Assembly: GCA_918797485.1 (NCBI GenBank)
Contig: CAKKNE010000003.1
Span: forward strand, 2,914,001-2,978,000
Source of the DNA: Pelagomonas calceolata
Taxonomy: Eukaryota; Sar; Pelagophyceae; Pelagomonadales; Pelagomonadaceae
Reading direction: 5' to 3'
Length of the DNA stretch: 64,000 bases
A program made the translations under genes and the position numbers. Shown piece after piece: positions 26,565 through 35,402 of this stretch (positions are counted from its first letter, which is position 1; every line of letters begins with the position of its first letter). The notes under the pieces were generated by a model. It made no database searches, had not been told where the DNA came from, and saw nothing but the letters and a program-made list of their open reading frames with translations.

Positions 26565-28529
26565 ATGGACGCGCCGGCAGCCGAACCGCTCGTGGAGGAG
26601 CCCCGCGCGCCCGCGCCGGCAGCGGTCGTTGAAGGGCAGCGCCCGAAAAGTGTTGTGAGGGCCGCCACCCCAACAAGCTCTATGGAGGCGACCGCCATGC
26701 AGCACCACGCGCGGCGGATGCGCCAACGGGAGTGCTCGGCGGACGCCTCCCTCGCGCGGGACGAGGCCGCCTCGCGCAGAGAGGCGCTCGCGCAGAAGCG
26801 AGCGAAAGCGGCGTTGATGAGGCGAGACGCGAAGGCGGCCCTATTCAGAGAGACCCTCGGCGAGCTGCGCCTCGCCACGGCCATGTCAGCGCGCCGCCGC
26901 GCCATCCGCGCGGACATGGCCGTGGCGCGCGAGGCGCGGGCCGGCGCGCCGAAGCGGCAGGCGGTCGCCGCGCGCCGCGCGGCCGAGCTGCGGCGCGTGG
27001 CCGACGCGGCGGCGGCGGCGGCGCGGAAGGCGTCCCTCGGAGCGACGAAGCGCCTTGTCGTCGCACCCACCGCGAGCGTGGACCGCGCCGCGCGCCGGCA
27101 AGCGCTCGCGAACCTGGATCGGCTGGCAAGGGCCGCGAAAAGCACGCCGGACGGCGCCGAGCGCGTCGTGGACCAGGCGACGAAGGCCGGCGTCCGGGAG
27201 GATGCGCCCGAGTTGCTGCGGGGGCGCCAGCTGATGCACCGGCTCAAACTCGACGAGGCGCGTTCCATTGTTGCTGAGGCGACTTCCGTAATTCCGGAGT
27301 ACAAGGCGCGCTTCGACGAGCTGACGAGCCAGGGCTGCAACCGCGCGGCCTTCGGCTGGAAGCGGAAGCTGGACGAGAGCCTCGCCCGCCAGACGGAAGC
27401 TGAGTCGAACATTCTGTTCCACGAGCGGCGCGCGCAGCAGGACGCGGAGCTCCTGGAAGCGTCTTTGAAGGCGCGGCAGGCGGCGGGGCGGCCCGCCAGC
27501 AGCCTCGACGACGACTCGGAAAACGAGGTCGAGATTATTGAGGAGAACGACGACGCCGCGGCCGCGCGGCGCGCCGTCCGGCGCGCCCTGCGCGCGGCCC
27601 GGGCGCGCGCGGAGCGGGACCGGGCCGCGGCCGAGACGGCCATCCGGGACGCGCGGCGACGCGCGGCGGCGGCGCGCTACGAGGCGAGCGCGGCCGCGGC
27701 CGCGTCATCGATCGCGGCGCACGCGCGATCAATGAAGGCGAAGCGCGACCGCGCCCGGCGGCGCCACGTGATGCGGGAACGCGACGCGATGAAAACAAAG
27801 CGCGAGGCGGCCGACGCGCTCGAGAAGGTGAGGGCGGCCGCGGCGCGCGAGGCATCTCACATAAAAAAACAAAGGAGCCGGCGGGCCGTGGCGGCGTTTG
27901 TGCGCCCCCGCTACGAGTACGCGATTAATGAAGACGCGCGCCGGGCGCAGCTCGCCGCGGACGTCGCCGCCGCGGAGCTCGAGAAGCTCCGGTGCCGGCG
28001 GGACGCGGAGCGCGCGGCGGCGGACGCCGCGGCCCTCGCCGCGCAGCAGGACGCGTTCCTGCGGGGCGCGGCGCCGCGGCCGGCCTTCGCGTCGTCGCTG
28101 GATACGATGGAGGCGCCGTTGGACCCGCTCCTGAAGTTTGGCGGGAGACCGCCGCCCCCTGATAAACCCGTGGCGCCGCACCCGCCGCCCGATATAAGGG
28201 AAGAGGTGCCGCTGTCGACGACGGAGGCCGCGCGGCTCCGCATCAACCGCGCGCTCGCGCGCGTGATGCGCAGGAACTTCCCGACCCAGCTCCGGCTCCA
28301 CTACGTTGATGATGAAAAGGAGCGGTCGCTCTCGCTGGTCTTGCCGCTGCCCGCGGCGTGGCGGGCGCGGCCCGCGGCGAAGCTCGTGGCGACGTTCAAT
28401 GCTTTATATGCGAAGAAGCGCGGCGCTTTACTAAGGGGCGCGGCGCTCCGCGACCTGCGAGGCAACGATCTTGGTAGTAGAACGATCCTCGAGGCGGCGC
28501 GCTGCGGCGAGCTCCGGGTCTGTTGCTGA
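26565..28529 (+). CDS. Ala/Arg-rich coiled-coil protein, unknown
   Basis: 654 residues from ATG 26565 (MDAPAAEPLVEEPRAP). Residues about 45-540 are almost continuous charged helix, rich in Ala, Arg and Glu, with coiled-coil character. An acidic break (DDDSENEVEIIEENDDAA) lies near residue 330. The last 110 residues differ: PTQLRLHYVDDEKERSLSL, a hydrophobic strand, then AKLVATFNALYAKKRGALL, looking like a small alpha/beta (possibly ubiquitin-like) domain. No known family is recognised. A cytoskeletal or centriolar role is possible but unsupported. Confidence 0.7.
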   Translation: MDAPAAEPLVEEPRAPAPAAVVEGQRPKSVVRAATPTSSMEATAMQHHARRMRQRECSADASLARDEAASRREALAQKRAKAALMRRDAKAALFRETLGELRLATAMSARRRAIRADMAVAREARAGAPKRQAVAARRAAELRRVADAAAAAARKASLGATKRLVVAPTASVDRAARRQALANLDRLARAAKSTPDGAERVVDQATKAGVREDAPELLRGRQLMHRLKLDEARSIVAEATSVIPEYKARFDELTSQGCNRAAFGWKRKLDESLARQTEAESNILFHERRAQQDAELLEASLKARQAAGRPASSLDDDSENEVEIIEENDDAAAARRAVRRALRAARARAERDRAAAETAIRDARRRAAAARYEASAAAAASSIAAHARSMKAKRDRARRRHVMRERDAMKTKREAADALEKVRAAAAREASHIKKQRSRRAVAAFVRPRYEYAINEDARRAQLAADVAAAELEKLRCRRDAERAAADAAALAAQQDAFLRGAAPRPAFASSLDTMEAPLDPLLKFGGRPPPPDKPVAPHPPPDIREEVPLSTTEAARLRINRALARVMRRNFPTQLRLHYVDDEKERSLSLVLPLPAAWRARPAAKLVATFNALYAKKRGALLRGAALRDLRGNDLGSRTILEAARCGELRVCC

Positions 28530-28684
28530 CGCTCCCCCGGCGGCACATGACTTCGCGGATTGTGGAGTATAACCTGCGGACGCCTCCCCCGGCGGCGCAT
28601 GGCCCGCACGCCATCGCCGTGATCGCGCGACGCGGCGGCTTGTGGAGAGTATCATAACTAGTCTTGTAGTCTTACTCCCCTATT

Positions 28685-30898
28685 CTATCGCAGGTAGGGG
28701 TCGTGGCTGAAGACGTCGTCGGGGCCCTGGATAAGGTCGATGTTCTCCCAGAGGTCCCGCGCGTCGCCGAGCAGCTCGAAGGCCTCCACCGCCGCGGCGT
28801 AGCGCCGGTCGCCATTTTCAGCGAGCGTCCGCATCTTCCGCTGATATTTATCAAAGTTCGGCACGCGGGCCCTCAAGTCGGCCATGAAGACCTCCTCGAG
28901 CGTGTCGGCCTCGTGGGCGTGCCGTAAGAAGGTGAGCAACATCCCATCGGACTCCTTGGGCGTCATGCGCTTCGACGGACTTCCATAACTTTGGGTCTGG
29001 ATCGGCGCCGGGAAGTCGCGCGACCGGTTCAGGCTCGAGACCGTAGGGTCGCGCGACCGGGACCGGGGCTTCGGTCCCGGGCTCCCGTAGGCCGGACCGC
29101 CTCCCCTTGAAGGCATGGAGGGGCCCGGGCCGCCTCGACGAGATTTATGGACCGCAGCAGGCGTCACGGGAGCGGGTTGCGGCGGCGGTCTATACTTGAC
29201 GTTGGCCAGCTCCGCGAGCTTCTTGGCCACATCGGGCATGGCCAACGCCACGCGCTTCGAGGCTTCGTGTTGGAGTTTGATGGAGTCGCGCATCTGTTCC
29301 ACGTCGGGCTCGAGAGCCCGTAACTGAGCAATCGTATCCTCCAATTGTTGCTCTTTCAATCGAATATCATCCCGAATAGCATTAGCGCCCGCGTTGATCT
29401 CGTTCTCCTGATGCGCTCTCGCATATGCTCTCCAGCTGTTCCACCCTTTACTAAAATTCATGTTTTCGAACCGACTGATGAAGCCCCCGACCAGCTTCCG
29501 TTGATGTTTGTACAGCGCTACCCTAGAAAGCCACCGCTTGAAGCCGTACCAGGCCTTCATATTTAACAAGCGTGATACGACCCTGATTAACAGTCTCCGA
29601 CAACTCCCTTCCTCGGCCTCCATCAGCTCGCGCTGTAGTTTCGCGATGGCCTCCTGTTCCGACGCTTTTTGGGCCTCCATCTCGGCTTTGTACTTGGCCA
29701 TCTGGGCGCGCACGTGCGCGAGAGCTTCCTCGGGCGGCAGCTGCGTGAACCGATAAAACGTGACCCAGGCCTGAAACCCCGCGGCCATCTTTATATTGAG
29801 AGCACGCTTGAAGAAGCGGCCCCACCTCTTCTGATATTCTGCGTATTCGTCGGACTTCTTCTTCCACGTAGCAAAGTACGTCCTGCTATAATCACCCATG
29901 AGCTTGCCGAATACATTTAAGATCAATTTGTACGTCGAGGCGTTGGCGTTCTTCAGGGCGTTTGCCGAATAATTTGCCATAGACGTCTCATATTCTTTCT
30001 CCACCTTTTGATGGGCGGCCATGGCCTCGGCCAATTGCCGTTCTAGCTCTTTGATCGTTTGTTCCTGGATCAAGGCGCCCCCACCGAAGCCCGTCTGGTC
30101 CTTCCAGGTCACCATGGCCATCTTCAGGTTCCTTTGCATTAATGTGACCAGTACGCCCTTCATGATTTTTGAGCGGCTTCGGCCATGCAACAATTCTTCA
30201 ATTTCAGCGTCCAAGTGGGCCTGTTCTTGGTGGTTCAAATCCAAAATCTCGGTCAAATCCTCGACCCAGTCCTGGTGGGATTGCGCTACTGTTCGGTGTT
30301 GTATAAGATTCTGCTCCTCCGCCTGCAAAGCCTCGTGGCGCTTCTGCGTCAACGTACCAAGCTCAGCAAGACCGATAGAAGAAGCCTCCTGGTAGTTCTC
30401 GTCCCGGAAACCCTGGTTCGAATCCCAAGCCTCAACAAGGGAAGGGGCTTTTTTAGTTCTAGGAGGCTGGTGTTGTAAATCAGCCAATCTATGTAAAGCC
30501 GAGTCCTCATCTAATTGTTGGTTCGGGTCGGCGTACTGCGGCCTTCTTCGCGATGATCGATGCGTCGATGATGAAATAGATGGCCGCTCGAGACTCGGCT
30601 CCTGGAGGTCATTTAACGAACCGTCGCGATCCCTCGCTTCCCGTAGTCTCTCTCGAGCGGTGGATTTCGGCCTCGTTAAGTCAGCAGGGGGCGGCTGGCG
30701 CCACTTGCTCCTGACTGGACTGAGGTAGGAGTCGCCCTCGGTCACGTCGTCGTCCGACCTTCGAGAAACGGCGCTGCCTCGGGCCAGGTCGTCGCCGTGC
30801 GTCGGGCTGTGGTTTCTATCTCCTCTCATCTCGCCCGGCGTGCGCGGTCTTCTATTGGCCAGGGCGCGCGCCTCCAGCTGGGCCCGCCTTGACTCCAT
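28685..30898 (-). CDS. Coiled-coil protein with Sfi1-like Trp repeats
   Basis: 737 residues. The N-terminal 130 are charged and disordered. A coiled coil follows (about 175-310), then repeated helical units ending in aromatic-Trp: MAMVTWKDQT, RTYFATWKKKSDEYAEYQKR, MAAGFQAWVTFYRF, MKAWYGFKRWLSRVALYKHQ, FSKGWNSWRAYARAHQ. The W-x-x-W/aromatic spacing resembles Sfi1/centrin-binding repeats of centrosomal and flagellar proteins. A Pro/Arg/Ser-rich stretch lies around 565-645, followed by a short helical C terminus. A basal-body or cytoskeletal role is inferred. A tRNA-like B-box sequence within it is coincidental. Confidence 0.7.
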   Translation of the reverse strand: MESRRAQLEARALANRRPRTPGEMRGDRNHSPTHGDDLARGSAVSRRSDDDVTEGDSYLSPVRSKWRQPPPADLTRPKSTARERLREARDRDGSLNDLQEPSLERPSISSSTHRSSRRRPQYADPNQQLDEDSALHRLADLQHQPPRTKKAPSLVEAWDSNQGFRDENYQEASSIGLAELGTLTQKRHEALQAEEQNLIQHRTVAQSHQDWVEDLTEILDLNHQEQAHLDAEIEELLHGRSRSKIMKGVLVTLMQRNLKMAMVTWKDQTGFGGGALIQEQTIKELERQLAEAMAAHQKVEKEYETSMANYSANALKNANASTYKLILNVFGKLMGDYSRTYFATWKKKSDEYAEYQKRWGRFFKRALNIKMAAGFQAWVTFYRFTQLPPEEALAHVRAQMAKYKAEMEAQKASEQEAIAKLQRELMEAEEGSCRRLLIRVVSRLLNMKAWYGFKRWLSRVALYKHQRKLVGGFISRFENMNFSKGWNSWRAYARAHQENEINAGANAIRDDIRLKEQQLEDTIAQLRALEPDVEQMRDSIKLQHEASKRVALAMPDVAKKLAELANVKYRPPPQPAPVTPAAVHKSRRGGPGPSMPSRGGGPAYGSPGPKPRSRSRDPTVSSLNRSRDFPAPIQTQSYGSPSKRMTPKESDGMLLTFLRHAHEADTLEEVFMADLRARVPNFDKYQRKMRTLAENGDRRYAAAVEAFELLGDARDLWENIDLIQGPDDVFSHDPYLR

Positions 30899-31386
30899 CT
30901 AGCTGTTCCTCTGCTGTGCTTCGCGGGACGGGCTGCCCGGCTGCGGCGCGTGGTGTGGTGATGCTACGATACCACCACGGCAGCCGTCGGTCTCCGGGCG
31001 CCTCGGTCGCGGCGCTAAAAACAGCCTGCCCTCTTGCAACAACGCCGGCTAATGACCCCCTACCCCAGTCCGGGTCGGCCCAACTCGAACGAAGCGTCAC
31101 GGGGTTTTCGTGGGAACGCTAGCCGTCGCCGCGGAGCCTTCGGAGGGGTCGTGAAAACCCGTGTCTCGTCGAGCAGTGCGGCGCTTGTGAGTCGGTGCGA
31201 CCTACGCGCGCACCTGTAGCGCGTCCCCGGGCGCGCCTGAACGCTGCTACCCATTGCTGCTGCGAGGCACAGCGAAAGAGCGCGTTTCCGTAACCCACGG
31301 ACCCGCCCACACAGAGCAGCACAGAGCCAGAGCTTGCCCTTCTCGCGCGGCGCGAGACGCCGCGAGACGCCGCGATTCACGCCGAG
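30899..31386. other. Divergent intergenic region upstream of atlastin
   Basis: 488 bp without a CTAG element. Several short open frames on both strands have no family resemblance. Confidence 0.5.
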
Positions 31387-33150
31387 ATGGCACCCGCCAG
31401 CACCGACGCGGCCCCGCGCGGCCGCCCGCTCACGTTGATACGATGCGGCGACGCGACGGACGATTACGCGTTCGTGCTCGACGAGGCGTGTTTGGACGAG
31501 GTGCTGAAGAAGGTACCGTCAGGGAGGAAGGTCGCCGTCGTCTCGGTGGTCGGCGCGTTCCGGACGGGCAAGTCCTTCCTACTCACGCTCGTACTAAGAT
31601 ATCTCCGGGAGAAGGGCGGCCGAGACTGGCTTGAGAAAGGTGGTACCTTGTCAGAAGGCAACGCGAACGAAGGCGTGAATTCCCAGAAGGACGCGTTCGA
31701 GTGGCGCGGAGGGAGGAACCGCATGACGACGGGCATCACTGTTTGGTCGGAGCCCTTCGAGGTCACCAGCAACAAGGGTGAATTGTTATCGGTGATCATC
31801 CTGGACACCCAAGGTTTATTTGATAACGAGACGCCGATGGGCCTCACGTCGTGCATCTTCGGCTTATCTACACTCATGTCCTCATTTCAAGTGTACAACG
31901 TGGCCAATCGCATCCAGGAGGACAACCTGCAGCAGCTAGCTTTGTTCACGGAGTACGGGCGCATGGCTCTGGATGCGCAGCGCCAAGCTAGAAAAGAAGC
32001 TTCGTCCATTAAGAAGGACCACGCCCTGCAGAGGAATGAGGAGCGTAGACAGGAATTGAGAGAAAAGGTCAAGGCAGCCCGCGCGTGTGACGGTTCATTG
32101 GACAAGGTCAAACAACTCGAGGCGGAATTAGCCAAGGAGAGCGTCGTCGAAGACGACGCCTTCGAGGAGCCGCCGCCGCCCTTTCAGCGGCTGGAGTTTC
32201 TCGTCAGGGACTGGACGGAGTTCGAGGACTCACTAAGTGACACAGACATGGAGCAACAGATGAAGACCTATTTAGATGAGGTCATGGCTGCTAGGCACGC
32301 GAACGACCTCCAGTTCACGAGAGAACAGATCACGCAGTGCTTCGTGAGTATTGGGTGCCGGTTGCTGCCGCATCCCGGCTTTGCTGTTACTTCGAAAAAA
32401 TACGATGGTTCTACGGCTGCGATAGAACCGTTGTTCAAAAGATGCGTGGACCGGTTCATGCGAAGCGTTTTTTCGGATTTGGAGCCGAAATCCATCAACG
32501 GTTCTGAGTTAACAGCATTGGAATTGGGCAACTACGTCCGAGCGTATGCGGCCATGTTCTCGGGCGGCGCTAATAGGTTCCCGCAAGCGCGGACCATGCT
32601 CGAGGCCACGGCCGAGGCGAACAATAGGAACGCTAGAGCGAAGGCTCTGGAAGCGTATTGCGCCGATTTAGATTCGAAGTGCGGCGCGGGGCCCGGTGTG
32701 TCGTATTTAGAACCTAGGGAGTTCCGCACGGTCGAGAAGCGCGCTCGTTCCGATGCGTTGTGTGCCTTTGATGCGATGGCCACCATGGGCCGGAAGGCGT
32801 CGATCCTCGAGACGCGGGCGTCTTTAGACTTGGAACTAAGCAAAGCGAGGGACCGGTTCCGCCTCATGAACGACGCGCGGAATCCCTTCCGCAACGTCGA
32901 GTTCTACGTCCTGCCGATGCTTGTGGCAGCAGGGTCGTTCGTGGCCAGGCGGGTCACGGACTTCCTCTGCCCGAACGACGAAACTTTATTGGCGCGGACC
33001 TGCGATAGGGCCGAGGACGCCTTCGACCACTTGTATGGCGGCGTCGTCTTCTTGATGCTGCTCTTCGCGGCGCAGCGGCTCGTGGCGATGAAGAAGTACC
33101 TCAAGGTCGTCGGCGCGGGGCTACTTGATGGCGGGGTGAAGCGCGACTAA
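31387..33150 (+). CDS. Atlastin-type dynamin-like GTPase
   Basis: 587 residues. VAVVSVVGAFRTGKSFLLTL holds the P-loop (G-x4-GKS, 56-63). MTTGITVWSEPF supplies the switch-1 Thr, IILDTQGLFDNETP the D-x-x-G, and FLVRDWTEFED the RD motif that replaces T/N-K-x-D in GBP/atlastin proteins. A three-helix middle domain follows. Near the C terminus lie two hydrophobic hairpin segments (YVLPMLVAAGSFVARRV; YGGVVFLMLLFAAQRLVAM) and a short basic tail, the atlastin layout. Atlastins fuse ER tubules. A 50-residue charged coiled insert (about 200-250) sits inside the GTPase domain. Confidence 0.88.
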   Translation: MAPASTDAAPRGRPLTLIRCGDATDDYAFVLDEACLDEVLKKVPSGRKVAVVSVVGAFRTGKSFLLTLVLRYLREKGGRDWLEKGGTLSEGNANEGVNSQKDAFEWRGGRNRMTTGITVWSEPFEVTSNKGELLSVIILDTQGLFDNETPMGLTSCIFGLSTLMSSFQVYNVANRIQEDNLQQLALFTEYGRMALDAQRQARKEASSIKKDHALQRNEERRQELREKVKAARACDGSLDKVKQLEAELAKESVVEDDAFEEPPPPFQRLEFLVRDWTEFEDSLSDTDMEQQMKTYLDEVMAARHANDLQFTREQITQCFVSIGCRLLPHPGFAVTSKKYDGSTAAIEPLFKRCVDRFMRSVFSDLEPKSINGSELTALELGNYVRAYAAMFSGGANRFPQARTMLEATAEANNRNARAKALEAYCADLDSKCGAGPGVSYLEPREFRTVEKRARSDALCAFDAMATMGRKASILETRASLDLELSKARDRFRLMNDARNPFRNVEFYVLPMLVAAGSFVARRVTDFLCPNDETLLARTCDRAEDAFDHLYGGVVFLMLLFAAQRLVAMKKYLKVVGAGLLDGGVKRD

Positions 33151-33653
33151 TCTTCTTGTGTGGCACTTTGTCCTTTTGGCGGTGCATGGCCTAGGTTACC
33201 GAAGCGTCGTCGCGTACGACGGCCGCGTGTCCGAGGCGACGCTCAACCAGCGGACGCTGGCGGCGCTCTTCCAGTGGTCGCCCGTCCCCGCCACGGTCTC
33301 CGACATGGCGACGCTGGACCTCGTCGTGACCTATGGCGCGTCGGTCGTGGAGACTGCTATTCCGGCCTAGAGCGGCTGTGTAAGCTTGTGTATGCTGAAG
33401 CCTGAAGACGCCGCCACCACCATCACCGTAACTAAGGAAACTTGACCGCGATTTAGTACATTCCTAAGCGCAGTTGTCCGTCCGAATTGTCTCGGAGCCT
33501 GCTTGCTACTAGGCATCCCTAGTGTCTTACAGGACGCTAGCTGCGATAGCACGGCTGAAACGCTCGCACGCCCCCGTACTGGCTCCTGAGGGCCGTTTTC
33601 GACGGGACGGCTCGCTCTAAGCTGCTGCACCATCTGTGCACCCTCTAAACTCT
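33151..33653. other. Intergenic, contains a CTAG element
   Basis: 503 bp. A 70-codon frame right after the atlastin stop has no upstream ATG and no recognised family, so I do not call it a gene. The CTAG element lies at 33518-33541. Confidence 0.5.
33518..33541 (+). promoter_or_regulatory. CTAG palindromic 5' element, copy 9
   Basis: CCTAGTGTCTTAC-AGGA-CGCTAGC lies 112 bp before the FAD-oxidoreductase ATG, in a tandem 5' region. Confidence 0.65.
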
Positions 33654-34859
33654 ATGAGAGCAGCCATGCTGCGCACCCTCCTGCAGCGGTCCACACGTGT
33701 ACGACAGCTCGCCACCGACGCGAGAGTCGCGGTCGTGGGTGGCGGCCTGAGCGGGTCGCTGTGCGCGCTGTCGCTCGCGGCGCGCGGCGTGCCGTGCTGC
33801 GTCTACGACCAGGGTGCGTCCGGGGGGCGCTTCGGCGGCAGCGCGCAGCGCGAGCGGCCCGAGCTCGGCACGCAGTTCTTCCGCGCGAGCAGCGACCGGT
33901 TCCGGTCGCTGCTCGGCGAGCTGGAAAAGCGAAACTTGGTGGGTCGGTGGCGCGTGGCCCCGGAGCGCTTCGGCCTGCTCGGGAGCCACGGCGGCGGCTT
34001 TTTGCCGAGAGAGGCCGTGCCGCGCGGTACCATGCCCGCTCTCGCGACGATGCGGGACGGAGGCGACTTCTGCGGCTTCATCGAGGGCGACGGCGACCTC
34101 TGGAGCGCCCCGGACAACGCTGTTGTTTGTGAGGCGATCCGGGAGATGGGCGGGGTAGAACTCAAGCCGAGTGGGAGGGTCGAGGCCATTGAGCGCGTCG
34201 AAGACGGCTGGCGCGTCGAGGGGAAGGAGTTCGAAGCTGTTGTGGTCGCGAGCCACGGCCCCTCGCTCGCGGCGACGGCCGTGGCCGCGGCGGCGGCCGA
34301 GACGGCGGACCCGGCGGTCGTCGCGCGGCTCACGGGGCTCGTTGAGGCGATCGCTCGCGTGCGCGAGAGCCGCTGCGCCGTCGTGAGTGCCGTGGTCGAG
34401 GTCGAGGGGGGCGAGGCCATCCCCTTCGACGCCGTGACGACGCCGTCGTCGAGCGTCCTCCAGTTCCTCGCCAGGGAGGCCTCGAAGCCGGGCCGCGCGG
34501 ACGCCGGGAACGCGTGGACCGTCGTGTCGACCTCGTCGTTCGCCGACAAGCGGCCGGGCAACGACGCCGTCGCGTCGCTGGGCCTCCTCCTCGCCGACGA
34601 GGCGCTGCGGCTCCTCTGCCCGCACGGTGCGAAGCTGACGAGCGCCGTCGGGGCCAAAATGTGGCGCGCGGCCTTCTCCGCGGAGACGCTGGAGGGCTGG
34701 TCGCGCGGCGCCGAGCACGCGGTGGTTCTCGAGCCCTACCGGCTGGCCATCTGCGGCGACTTCGTCCGCGCGGCGGCGTGCCCCGTCGAGGCCGCGGCGC
34801 TGTCGGGGCTCGAGGCGGGGGACCGCGTGGCGGCGGTGCTCCTTGGTGGGGCGAACTAG
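33654..34859 (+). CDS. FAD/NAD(P)-dependent oxidoreductase, renalase-like
   Basis: 401 residues from ATG 33654; 33666 is an alternative. The leader (MLRTLLQRSTRVRQLA) is basic and amphipathic, suggesting mitochondrial or plastid import. RVAVVGGGLSGSLCALSLAA is the GxGxxG dinucleotide site, followed by CVYDQGASGGRFGG with the ribose-binding acidic residue. ELGTQFFRASSDRF matches renalase-type amine-oxidase relatives (D-x-G-A-x-x-F). RLAICGDFV (the C-terminal G-D motif for FAD) is near residue 365. The substrate is unknown. Confidence 0.78.
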   Translation: MRAAMLRTLLQRSTRVRQLATDARVAVVGGGLSGSLCALSLAARGVPCCVYDQGASGGRFGGSAQRERPELGTQFFRASSDRFRSLLGELEKRNLVGRWRVAPERFGLLGSHGGGFLPREAVPRGTMPALATMRDGGDFCGFIEGDGDLWSAPDNAVVCEAIREMGGVELKPSGRVEAIERVEDGWRVEGKEFEAVVVASHGPSLAATAVAAAAAETADPAVVARLTGLVEAIARVRESRCAVVSAVVEVEGGEAIPFDAVTTPSSSVLQFLAREASKPGRADAGNAWTVVSTSSFADKRPGNDAVASLGLLLADEALRLLCPHGAKLTSAVGAKMWRAAFSAETLEGWSRGAEHAVVLEPYRLAICGDFVRAAACPVEAAALSGLEAGDRVAAVLLGGAN

Positions 34860-34893
34860 TTAACTCTGTTGTGGTAGATTTGGTTTGGTCTCC

Positions 34894-35079
34894 TTACGCA
34901 CTCCTCGGCGGCGGCGGCGTCTCGTGGGCGCGGAGCGCGGCTTGCGCGTATCGCAATTGGTCCTCAATCTCCGCTGTGAGCGGATGCGCGCCACCAAGCA
35001 CGCGCCGCGCGATCCGTTCAGCGTCCTCGAGCGTCGTCACGGCCTCGCGCAGATCGTCGAGGGTGGCGGCAGGGTCCAT
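34894..35079 (-). pseudogene. Truncated C-terminal tail of a TPR/kinesin-light-chain-like protein
   Basis: Sixty-one codons: DLREAVTTLEDAERIARRVL then GGAHPLTAEIEDQLRYAQAA. This is the A-x-R-V-L-G-x-x-H-P-x-T pattern that ends proteins with kinesin-light-chain-type TPRs. The rest of the repeat array is missing upstream (toward higher coordinates), where a different gene tail begins on the other strand. It could be expressed, but it looks like debris. Confidence 0.5.
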
Positions 35080-35084
35080 GCAGA

Positions 35085-35381
35085 GCGAATGCGCGTAATT
35101 CCATTGTCGACCGGCTCTACGCGCGGGATTTCGAGTTGCTCGGTTACCAAAAAGTCAACGCGAGAATGATGCGGCTCTGCGCTCAGCGCGCGGCGCGGCA
35201 GGCAGCACTTGCGTCGCAGCAACGCCTCCCGGTCGTCCGGCGCAAGCCAAAGAAGTATCGCGGGCCGACGCGGACACCGCCCGCCTCGCAACGGAACAAC
35301 GCACCACAGGAGGAGGAATTCGGTCGGCACATGAAGAAGTGGCTCGAAGGGGAGCAAGTCCCGCTCATGCCCACCGAGTGA
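35085..35381 (+). pseudogene. Truncated C-terminal tail of a sulfotransferase-like protein
   Basis: The frame reads NSIVDRLYARDFELLGY, the usual L-Y-x-x-D-F-x-L-x-G-Y end of sulfotransferases, then a basic tail to a stop at 35381. No PAPS-binding region lies upstream: sequence to the left belongs to the TPR fragment on the opposite strand. The first in-frame ATG comes after the motif, so this is probably a broken gene. Confidence 0.4.
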
Positions 35382-35402
35382 CTAACAACAACTTAACAAC
35401 TA

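Larger units (their letters stand above)
34860..35402. other. Gene-debris interval
   Basis: 543 bp between the FAD oxidoreductase and NBAS ends are occupied only by the two truncated gene tails, which meet head to head near 35080-35090. ACAACAACTTAACAAC next to the NBAS stop mirrors the TGTTGTTA often seen after stops in this window. Confidence 0.45.

Noticed and set aside
30411-30428. GGTTCGAATCCC, a tRNA B-box-like sequence
   Set aside because: It lies in the coding sequence of the Sfi1-like protein; there is no A box or cloverleaf around it.
33158-33370. 70-codon frame right after the atlastin stop
   Set aside because: It starts with GTG, its first in-frame ATG is near the end, and no family is recognised.
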